From contig JAKATE010000022.1 of assembly GCA_021828085.1 (NCBI GenBank), positions 1 through 18,427 on the forward strand: a DNA stretch of 18,427 bases, read 5' to 3'. The translations under genes were made by a program, and so were the position numbers. This DNA comes from Thermoplasmata archaeon. Lineage in GTDB: Archaea > Thermoplasmatota > Thermoplasmata > Lutacidiplasmatales > UBA184. Shown here piece by piece: positions 13,504 through 18,427 of this stretch (positions are counted from its first letter, which is position 1; the number at the start of each line of letters is the position of its first letter). The notes under the pieces were generated by a model, which was not told the origin of the DNA, did not search any database, and saw nothing but the letters and a program-made list of their open reading frames with translations.

Positions 13504-14967
13504 ATGCCTTCGCTGCTGGGGGTGAGCTGGGTCCAGCCGGTCTGGCGGCTCGGTTCGAAGGTGGTGGAGGGTCCCGACGAGGACAGCTTCACCCTGCTCG
13601 TGGAGGCCGGGGAGCGCCTCCTCGCCCGGGCCGGAGCGGTGGCCGAGCTTCCGGAACCGGCCCGCGTCCTGGTCGCGGGGGACCCGCCCTCGGAGCCCCT
13701 GCCGCGACTGCTCACCGCCTGGGGCCGGGAGGAGCGGCCGATCACCTCCTTTCCCCCCGGGGAGCTCGGGGGTTACCAGGCTCTCAGCCAGGCGCTCGAG
13801 GGTTCGGAGCCCGGGGCCACGCTACTCCTGGTGGCCCAGACAGGGACGCGGGAAGGGGACCCGGACCGAGCGGGGGTCTTCCGGAGCGCAGGAGCCGTGG
13901 GGCTTCTGTTCGGAACGGCCCCCGGCCTCCGTCCTCTGGGTAAGACCGGCGCCCAGCGCTCCCGTGCCGGGGGCGCCGAGGCGCCCTCGGCGATCCAGGT
14001 GGCGCTCGACCGCGGGGGGGCGGAATGGCTCCGTCCGTGGCAGGCGCTCTCCCTCTCCGGAGAGGAGGCACGGTCGGGCTGGGAGGAGCTCCACCGGCTG
14101 CACGCGAGCCCGCATCCGCTCCCGGCCCCCGTGGATTCGCCGGCGGGGGAGGAAGGATCCGACTCCTCCTTGGGGCCGGCCCGGGCGCTCGCGCTGGTCG
14201 CCCACCAGCTCCGTGCCAGGGGACTCGGGCTCTGGCTCCACGCGCGGGAGCACTTCGTAGCGCTGCGCTCCTTCGTCCTGGAAGGTCCGGTCTGGTTCGA
14301 TCCCGCCCCGGTTCCGGGGAGAGACGGTTTTCCGATCGACCCATCCCAGAGGACTCCCCCAGAGGTCCAGTGGCTGGAGGCGTCGGTGAGCCAGGGGGCC
14401 TATCTCTCCCGTTCCCGGTACGAGGAGTCGCTCCCCACGCGCTGGAGGCTGGTGGGGGAGCATTGCCCCTGCGGAGGGTGGACCCTCCCCCCTCGGGGCC
14501 GCTGCGTACATTGCGGGGCGAGCGAGGGGCTCCAGCGCTCCCCCCTCCCGCGTTCGGGCGGGGTCCTGGAGGCGACCACGGTGATCCACCCGGGCGCGCA
14601 GCCTTCCGAGTTCGATACCGTCCCCCGGGGGTCGAAGGGTTTCGCGGTGGGACTGGTCCGGCTGGCTCCGGGGGCGAGGGTCCCTCTGCAGATCACCGAC
14701 CAGTCCGAGCCCTCGCCCGCTCCCGGGCGGAAGGTGGAGACGGTCCTGCGAAGGCTGTACTTTCAGGAGGGGGGATGGCGCTACGGCCTGAAGGCCCGCC
14801 TCCTTCCCGGGCCCCCGGAACCGATCGCGCCCTTTGTCCCTCCCGCAGCGGTCCCCGCGGAGGGTTCGCCTCCGGCTCCGAGGAAGGGGAAGGTCCCCTC
14901 GGGCCGAGCCCGCTCCCCGGCCTCCCCGTCGAAGAAGGGGGGAACGAGCAAGCACGGAAGGAAGTAG
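13504..14967 (+). CDS. Degenerate HMG-CoA-synthase-fold domain fused to DUF35 zinc-ribbon/OB-fold
   Basis: The 487-residue protein has two recognisable parts. Residues 1-300 resemble a shrunken HMG-CoA synthase/KAS III domain: GVSWVQPVWRL, then GPDEDSFTLLVEAGERLL (about 24-41), and TLLLVAQTGT...GAVGLLFG where synthases have the ADTA and GAGA strands. The nucleophile segment (normally ..AC..G..AL) reads GELGGYQALSQAL, so the catalytic Cys is missing, and no HMGCS-like His motif follows. Residues 318-445 are DUF35: rubredoxin-like knuckles C321-x-C323 and C334-x2-C337, then an OB fold (GGVLEATTVIHPG, GFAVGLVRLAPGARVPLQI). The last 45 residues are a Lys/Pro/Ser-rich tail. DUF35 proteins bridge thiolase and HMG-CoA synthase and shield the CoA intermediate, so this is probably the thiolase's partner and scaffold. 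The ATG lies 7 bp after the thiolase stop. Confidence 0.8.
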   Translation: MPSLLGVSWVQPVWRLGSKVVEGPDEDSFTLLVEAGERLLARAGAVAELPEPARVLVAGDPPSEPLPRLLTAWGREERPITSFPPGELGGYQALSQALEGSEPGATLLLVAQTGTREGDPDRAGVFRSAGAVGLLFGTAPGLRPLGKTGAQRSRAGGAEAPSAIQVALDRGGAEWLRPWQALSLSGEEARSGWEELHRLHASPHPLPAPVDSPAGEEGSDSSLGPARALALVAHQLRARGLGLWLHAREHFVALRSFVLEGPVWFDPAPVPGRDGFPIDPSQRTPPEVQWLEASVSQGAYLSRSRYEESLPTRWRLVGEHCPCGGWTLPPRGRCVHCGASEGLQRSPLPRSGGVLEATTVIHPGAQPSEFDTVPRGSKGFAVGLVRLAPGARVPLQITDQSEPSPAPGRKVETVLRRLYFQEGGWRYGLKARLLPGPPEPIAPFVPPAAVPAEGSPPAPRKGKVPSGRARSPASPSKKGGTSKHGRK

Positions 14968-14979
14968 GGTCGCGGCCGG

Positions 14980-15201
14980 TCAGCCGAAGCCCGGGTCCGA
15001 GGCGGAGGGCTTGGAAGGGGTGTTCTTGGGGCGGTACGGCTCGGAGGCGATCCCGAGCTGCACGCTGATCCGTCGGAAGGTCCCCAGCATCTCGTTGACC
15101 GCCTGGGCGAGCTGCTGCTGTTCTTCCCGCACCCGGGAGAGCTGCTGCCGGAGCTCTTCCAGCCGGGCGAGGATCTCCGGGTTCGGGTCGGAGGAGGGCA
15201 T
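14980..15201 (-). CDS. Small coiled-coil hypothetical protein
   Basis: A 73-residue protein made mostly of one charged, Gln-rich helix (about 8-50, with LEELRQQLSRVREEQQQLAQ) with heptad-like Leu/Val spacing, then a short Pro/Lys/Ser tail. Family not recognised. I chose the ATG at 15201 because the helix begins shortly after it, while the frame upstream is Ser/Arg-rich shadow of the neighbouring gene. It is 22 bp behind the 144-residue gene on the same strand; an AT-rich CCAATAG (minus strand, overlapping that gene's stop) lies about 27 nt before the ATG and could be an internal leaderless promoter. Probably works with its neighbour. Confidence 0.65.
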   Translation of the reverse strand: MPSSDPNPEILARLEELRQQLSRVREEQQQLAQAVNEMLGTFRRISVQLGIASEPYRPKNTPSKPSASDPGFG

Positions 15202-15223
15202 GGGGGGGGGAGAGGGGTCCGAC

Positions 15224-15658
15224 CTATTGGTCGCTTCCCCGACCCGGCCCCAGGCGCGACCCGAACGGGTCGTCGGCGACGCCCTTCTCGCGGAAGGGGA
15301 TCCAAACCCCCCGACGCTCGTCGTACTCGATCCGGTCGAGCTGGAGGACGAAGCGCTCGAGGGTCTTTCCCGGGGCAGGAAGGACCACCACAGAGTACAC
15401 GTACACTCCAAAGTCCATGAACTCGAAGACGCGCTTCAAGGTCTCTGCGAGCTCGGTCTTCGGGACCTCGAAGCGGAGGTGGGACTCCCCCAGCTGGCGG
15501 CTCAGCTCGTCCACATCGAAGGCGGGCTCGAGCCGGAGGAGCCCGGCGGGGGGGGCCGAGGGAGGGGGGACTGGGGCGGGAGCAGGAGGAGGGGAAGTGG
15601 AGGAACGGGGGGCGGCTCGCTTCTCGACGCGCACAACGCTCTTCTTCTTCGCGGGCAT
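15224..15658 (-). CDS. Hypothetical protein with basic N-terminus and Pro-rich linker
   Basis: A 144-residue protein: a basic start (MPAKKKSVVRVEKR), a Pro/Ala-rich linker (about 17-40), then a compact alpha/beta domain (about 43-125) containing FEVPKTELAETLKRVFEFMD and VYVYSVVVLPAP. No family recognised and no catalytic motif seen. The basic tail could touch nucleic acid or membrane lipid heads. The ATG at 15658 has a TATA-like box (minus-strand GCTTATCTC, 15691-15699) centred about 37 nt upstream and a leader element shared with the 528-residue gene. It is divergent from the tetraether-synthase-like gene and followed by the small coiled-coil gene. Confidence 0.75.
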   Translation of the reverse strand: MPAKKKSVVRVEKRAAPRSSTSPPPAPAPVPPPSAPPAGLLRLEPAFDVDELSRQLGESHLRFEVPKTELAETLKRVFEFMDFGVYVYSVVVLPAPGKTLERFVLQLDRIEYDERRGVWIPFREKGVADDPFGSRLGPGRGSDQ

Positions 15659-15690
15659 GGCTCCGACCGACCGAGGGACGAGCCTTCGCC

Positions 15691-15699
15691 GAGATAAGC
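15691..15699 (-). promoter_or_regulatory. TATA-like box of the 144-residue gene
   Basis: Minus-strand GCTTATCTC is centred about 37 nt before the ATG at 15658, predicting a leader of about 10 nt. It is the best AT-rich element upstream of this gene. Confidence 0.45.
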
Positions 15700-15725
15700 G
15701 CGACGGGGAGTGTGAGGGTTCCCCA

Positions 15726-15745
15726 TGCCTTCCCGAGGGAAGGCA
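15726..15745. promoter_or_regulatory. 20-bp perfect palindrome upstream of the tetraether-synthase-like gene
   Basis: Arms TGCCTTCCC and GGGAAGGCA (9 bp each, 2-bp centre GA) lie between the divergent promoters of the 144-residue gene and the radical SAM gene, 26 bp before the latter's TATA-like box. Length and symmetry suit a dimeric transcription factor. It does not read as a terminator since both flanking genes point away from it. Confidence 0.45.
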
Positions 15746-15747
15746 GA

Positions 15748-15766
15748 TGTCGTATCGTTAGCGACA
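15748..15766 (+). promoter_or_regulatory. Second dyad directly upstream of the radical SAM gene's TATA box
   Basis: TGTCG and CGACA flank nine bases, ending 4 bp before the AT-rich box at 15771. An activator site or BRE-overlapping operator would be expected at this place. Confidence 0.3.
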
Positions 15767-15770
15767 AACC

Positions 15771-15779
15771 AGTTAAATC
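15771..15779 (+). promoter_or_regulatory. TATA-like box of the tetraether-synthase-like gene
   Basis: AGTTAAATC is the most AT-rich stretch of the gap. Initiation about 27 nt downstream (near 15802) would give a leader of about 40 nt. Unlike most genes here this one would then have a leader, and it carries a GAGAGGA ribosome-binding sequence at 15827-15833, 8 nt before the ATG. Confidence 0.5.
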
Positions 15780-15794
15780 AACTCGGTAAGGTAA

Positions 15795-15822
15795 CCGCCC
15801 AAGGCGGGCGCAGGCTTGCCTG
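15795..15822 (+). promoter_or_regulatory. Two small inverted repeats in the leader of the radical SAM gene
   Basis: CCGCC-CAA-GGCGG (15795-15807) and CAGGC-TT-GCCTG (15811-15822) lie side by side around and after the predicted transcript start. They may be operator half-sites or a leader structure. Confidence 0.3.
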
Positions 15823-15841
15823 ACACGAGAGGACAGAGAAG

Positions 15842-17551
15842 ATGCCGGCGCGAGTGATGAAGGAGTTCCAGGCGCCCCGCGGACTTCCCCGCAAGACGGC
15901 CTCGGTCTGCCCCGAGTGCATCAAGGTCGTTCCCGCCGTGGTCCGGGAGAAGGACGGGCGGGTCATCATGGAGAAGACCTGCCGGACGCACGGGTACTTC
16001 TGGGACGTGATCTCCAATGACGTCGACTTCTACCTCCGGATGGAGGTGTACGCCCACGACGGGGTCGGCTACGAGAACCCCTACTACGACAAGTTCAAGG
16101 GATGCCCGACGACCTGCGGGATGTGCACGCACCACAAGTCCCACACCGGGCTCGCCCTCATCGACCTGACGAACCGCTGCAATCTCAAGTGCCCGGTCTG
16201 CTTCGCCAACGCCAACGCCGCGGGGTACGTCTTCGAGCCCTCGCGCGAGCAGATCTACTTCATGCTGAAGACCCTGCGGGAGCAGAAGCCCGTGGGAGCC
16301 GTGGCGGTCCAGTTCTCCGGCGGGGAGCCCACGCTGAGCCCGCTCTTCGTGGACGCCTGTGACATGGCCTACCAGCTCGGGTTCAAGCAGATCCAGGTCG
16401 CCACCAACGGGATCCGCTTCGCCAACGAGCCGGGATTCGCCCAGGCCGCCCGGGACCATCACCTGCACACGCTCTACCTGCAGTTCGACGGCCTCGATGA
16501 CGAGATCTACCGGAAGGTCCGGGGCGTCCCGCTGCTCAAGGTGAAGCAGCGCGCCATCGAGAACGCCCGGGGGACGCACTCGCCCGCGAGCGAGCTCGCG
16601 GCGGGGAAGGCCGACAAGCCGCTCTCCGTGGTGCTCGTCCCGACCCTGGTGGGCGGGTTCAACGAGAACCAGATCATGCCCACCGTGAACTTCGCGCTGG
16701 ACAACATCGACGTGGTCCGGGGCGTGAACTTCCAGCCGGTGGCGCTCACCGCGCGCGTTCCCGACCGGGACCGCTTCGCCATGCGCTTCACCCAGTCGGA
16801 CCTGGTGCGCATCCTCTGCAACGAGGGGCCCTTCGAGAAGTCGGACTTCTTCCCGGTACCCTCCGTGGCCCCCATCTCGGAGCTCGTGAGCATCATCCAC
16901 GGCGAGGAGAAGATGACGCTCACCACCCACCCCGGGTGCGGCTGCGCCACCTTCGCCTTCGTCAACCGGGACAAGCGCATCACGCCGCTCACCCGGTTCA
17001 TGGACGTGGACGGCTTCTTCGAGAACGTCGAGCAGCTCATCGAGCGCTACCGGGAGGCCCGCTTCGCCCGCGTCCGGGCCACCCTCGCCGGCGCCCGGCT
17101 CATGACCGACGTCTCGAAGTACTTCGACTTCACCAAGGCGCCCGAGGGGGTCAACCAGAAGAACTTCCTCAAGGTCATCTCGGGGATCTTCACCGAGGGG
17201 AACAAGGACTCGGTGGGGAAGTTCGCCTGGCGCGCCCTCTACATCGGGAACATGCACTTCCAGGACGCGTACGACTACGACATCCAGCGCCTCATGCGCT
17301 GCGACATCCACTACGCGGTCCCGGACGGGCGGATCATCCCGTTCTGCAGCTACAACAGCGGCCCCATCTACCGGACCGAGGTGGAGAAGAAGTTCTCCAT
17401 CGCCATCCCCGACTGGCAGAAGGCGAAGGGGACCACCGCGCTCAAGCAGAAGACCATCGACACGATGGGCATCAACGGAGAGGTCATCGTGGACCCGGAG
17501 TACTACCGGATCCGTGCGCTGAAGTCCCAGCCGGGCTTCGGCGCGGCCTAA
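15842..17551 (+). CDS. tes: Radical SAM enzyme of the tetraether lipid synthase (Tes) family
   Basis: The family member Tes couples the terminal phytanyl carbons of archaeol chains to make macrocyclic or tetraether (GDGT) lipids. The 569-residue protein has an N-terminal zinc/iron-binding region (C23-x2-C26, C47), an auxiliary-cluster motif C88-x3-C92-x2-C95, the radical SAM motif C113-x3-C117-x2-C120 (RCNLKCPVCF), the GGEPTLSP S-adenosylmethionine strand, and C-terminal cysteines C366/C368 (HPGCGCATF), C487 and C502 (IPFCSYNSGPIYR). This multi-cluster layout is that of MJ0619/Tes proteins. The ATG at 15842 follows GAGAGGA by 8 nt. Archaea often have several paralogues of this family with other or unknown alkylation roles, so the substrate is inferred. 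Flanked by upstream dyads and a downstream UUCG hairpin; apparently a single-gene unit. Confidence 0.82.
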   Translation: MPARVMKEFQAPRGLPRKTASVCPECIKVVPAVVREKDGRVIMEKTCRTHGYFWDVISNDVDFYLRMEVYAHDGVGYENPYYDKFKGCPTTCGMCTHHKSHTGLALIDLTNRCNLKCPVCFANANAAGYVFEPSREQIYFMLKTLREQKPVGAVAVQFSGGEPTLSPLFVDACDMAYQLGFKQIQVATNGIRFANEPGFAQAARDHHLHTLYLQFDGLDDEIYRKVRGVPLLKVKQRAIENARGTHSPASELAAGKADKPLSVVLVPTLVGGFNENQIMPTVNFALDNIDVVRGVNFQPVALTARVPDRDRFAMRFTQSDLVRILCNEGPFEKSDFFPVPSVAPISELVSIIHGEEKMTLTTHPGCGCATFAFVNRDKRITPLTRFMDVDGFFENVEQLIERYREARFARVRATLAGARLMTDVSKYFDFTKAPEGVNQKNFLKVISGIFTEGNKDSVGKFAWRALYIGNMHFQDAYDYDIQRLMRCDIHYAVPDGRIIPFCSYNSGPIYRTEVEKKFSIAIPDWQKAKGTTALKQKTIDTMGINGEVIVDPEYYRIRALKSQPGFGAA

Positions 17552-17570
17552 AGGCCCGAAGGTCCCCCCG

Positions 17571-17596
17571 GGCGGTGGCCCTTCGGGGCCGCCGTC
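17571..17596 (+). terminator. UUCG-tetraloop hairpin after the radical SAM gene
   Basis: Starting 19 bp past the stop codon, GGCGGTGGCCC pairs with GGGCCGCCGTC (about 11 pairs including two G-U) around a TTCG loop closed by C-G. That is the most stable class of RNA tetraloop. No T-run follows, so it may protect the 3' end or assist termination in the convergent gap before the SWIM gene. Confidence 0.45.
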
Positions 17597-17621
17597 CCCC
17601 GCCTCCGCTCCGGTCTCCCCG

Positions 17622-18095
17622 CTAGAGCCACTCCCGCCCCAGGCGGCGGTAGGCCCGCTCGAAGGCGATGCGCTCACCGGCCTGTCCAGGGGGATGTTCG
17701 GAAAGGAGCCGGTCAAGCTCCGCCTCGATCCCCTCCCAGGAGGGGGGCGGGGGAGGGGTGGGCTCTTCCCCCGCCGGGCTCAGGGGGTGTGTCGCGAGCC
17801 AGGCCAGGGAGGCCTCCACGTGCTTGCAGGTCCCGAGCCTACGCGTCTGGAAGTCCGGGCAGGAGCACTGGGCCCCCTCCCGGGAGGGGGGTTCGGGGAG
17901 GAGCACCCGCCAGCGCGAACCGCTCGCGCCGGAGACCCAGAAGGCCGGGACCCCCAGCGACGTGGGCTCATAGACGACCGTCGGGCGTTCCCGGTCCGCC
18001 CGCTCCCTCCGCTCCCGGGCGGGGTCCACCGGCGGGAGGCCCGGGAGGGTCGAAGGGGCGCCCCGGGCGTGGCCGGCCCCCTTCTCGGAACCCAT
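17622..18095 (-). CDS. Small SWIM zinc-finger protein
   Basis: A 157-residue protein with a SWIM domain, the CxCx(n)CxH zinc site of MULE transposases, SNF2-type ATPases and small archaeal proteins: C77-x-C79, then C90-x-H92 (AQCSCPDFQTRRLGTCKHVE). Before it, VVYEPTSLGVPAFWVSGASGSRWRVLLPE forms the strands that usually precede the finger. Residues 1-35 are a low-complexity basic tail, and 105-157 a Pro-linker followed by a charged helix. SWIM domains bind DNA or protein partners; in SNF2 proteins they accompany a helicase, but no helicase is adjacent here. The ATG at 18095 is 29 nt after a TATA-like box on the minus strand (GGTTTGAA, 18120-18127), so probably leaderless. Stand-alone function unknown. 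Confidence 0.83.
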   Translation of the reverse strand: MGSEKGAGHARGAPSTLPGLPPVDPARERRERADRERPTVVYEPTSLGVPAFWVSGASGSRWRVLLPEPPSREGAQCSCPDFQTRRLGTCKHVEASLAWLATHPLSPAGEEPTPPPPPSWEGIEAELDRLLSEHPPGQAGERIAFERAYRRLGREWL

Positions 18096-18119
18096 GCCCC
18101 GGAAGGGGCGGGGGGGGCC

Positions 18120-18127
18120 TTCAAACC
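18120..18127 (-). promoter_or_regulatory. TATA-like box of the SWIM gene
   Basis: Minus-strand GGTTTGAA is centred 29 nt before the ATG at 18095 within a very GC-rich stretch, matching the leaderless spacing seen at the aIF1 gene. Confidence 0.45.
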
Positions 18128-18177
18128 TCTGTACCCAGGCAAACCCGGGGGGCCCGGGCGGGGCGAGGCCGGTTCGA

Positions 18178-18186
18178 AGGTTAAGC
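18178..18186 (+). promoter_or_regulatory. TATA-like box of the partial secreted-protein gene
   Basis: AGGTTAAGC is centred 21 nt before the GTG at 18203, slightly closer than the other cases. If used, transcription would start on or a few bases after the GTG, in which case the ATG at 18215 would be the start. Confidence 0.35.
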
Positions 18187-18202
18187 CAAGTGCCGGGCTA
18201 GC

Positions 18203-18427
18203 GTGCGCAAGCGGATGGGGCTGTACCCACTGGTCCGGGGACGGGGCCCGCGAGGAAGGCGCCGGGCGCTGACGAGCCTCCTGGTGGGTGCGCTGTTGAT
18301 CTCCCCCGTCGTCGGCCTTGCGACCCTCGAGGCCGCCGCCCCGTTCGCCCCGGGGAGGGTCCTCCTGACCCCCGCCTCGGCTCCCGCCGCCCTTCCGGAC
18401 CTCCCTTCGGGGGCCCCCGGCGATCGG
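18203..18427 (+). CDS. N-terminus of a putative secreted protein (cut by the window end)
   Basis: An open frame of 75 codons runs from GTG 18203 to the right edge without a stop. The N-terminus is strongly basic (two RGR/RRR clusters) and is followed by a hydrophobic helix, LTSLLVGALLISPVVGLATL, at about 24-43, then an Ala/Pro-rich segment. This is the layout of a Sec signal peptide or membrane anchor with a long n-region. ATG at 18215 is an alternative start four codons later. The mature domain lies outside the window, so no function can be given. The gene diverges from the SWIM gene. Confidence 0.6.
   Translation, partial: MRKRMGLYPLVRGRGPRGRRRALTSLLVGALLISPVVGLATLEAAAPFAPGRVLLTPASAPAALPDLPSGAPGDR

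Noticed and set aside
15773..17716. A 647-codon minus-strand frame opposite the tes-like gene
   Set aside because: His/Asp/Glu/Val-rich shadow; the plus strand carries all radical SAM motifs.
18165..18245. Possible tRNA suggested by GGTTCGAAGG and GCCGGGCTAGC
   Set aside because: The TTCGAA is upstream of the acceptor-like sequence, flanking bases do not pair as a T-stem, and no matching acceptor 3' strand or anticodon arm is present; a signal-peptide reading frame explains the region better.
1..18427. Mobile elements, CRISPR arrays, phage or defence islands
   Set aside because: No transposase, integrase, regularly spaced repeats, toxin-antitoxin or nuclease gene is visible; gene content is housekeeping, transport and lipid or cofactor metabolism, and the SWIM protein has no transposase domain.

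Overview
The window is a GC-rich, gene-dense stretch of an archaeal chromosome, most likely a high-GC member of the Thermoplasmatota or a related euryarchaeal lineage. The case for archaea rests on an aIF1 (SUI1) N-terminus, a diphthine synthase, a stand-alone glutaminase subunit of two-subunit GMP synthase, an archaeal-type thiolase next to a DUF35 zinc-ribbon/OB-fold protein, a tetraether-lipid-synthase-like radical SAM enzyme, and short AT-rich boxes 21-32 nt before several start codons, as expected for leaderless archaeal transcripts. The class-level placement is inference. There are no rRNA or tRNA genes, insertion sequences, CRISPR arrays or phage genes. Genes fill almost everything; the longest gap (133-365) is about 230 bp.

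Left part (1-7216): a partial minus-strand aIF1 gene at the edge, then a plus-strand series: a degenerate receiver-domain protein, the high-affinity potassium pump operon kdpF-kdpA-kdpB-kdpC, a tandem universal stress protein (Usp) gene 2 bp behind kdpC, and dphB. KdpD/KdpE are absent from the window. A 13-bp palindrome sits between a TATA-like box and kdpF.

Middle (7277-12267): minus-strand genes for a 7-TM CxxC membrane protein and a 528-residue orphan with Cys/His pairs; a small plus-strand membrane protein; then a tightly overlapping minus-strand operon ubiX - secreted/anchored sequon-rich protein - two-TM coiled-coil protein - guaAA.

Right part (12336-18427): divergent from ubiX lies a thiolase followed by a large protein that looks like a degenerate HMG-CoA-synthase-fold domain fused to DUF35. 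Then come two small minus-strand hypothetical genes, the tetraether-synthase-like radical SAM gene (preceded by two dyads, followed by a UUCG hairpin), a small SWIM zinc-finger gene, and the start of a secreted protein cut by the window end.

A possible theme on the right is membrane lipid synthesis. Thiolase plus DUF35 would supply acetoacetyl-CoA/HMG-CoA. UbiX would make the prenyl-FMN cofactor needed by the decarboxylase of the archaeal mevalonate route. Tes would join archaeol chains into tetraethers. The left part is potassium homeostasis. These links are inferred from family knowledge and gene proximity.
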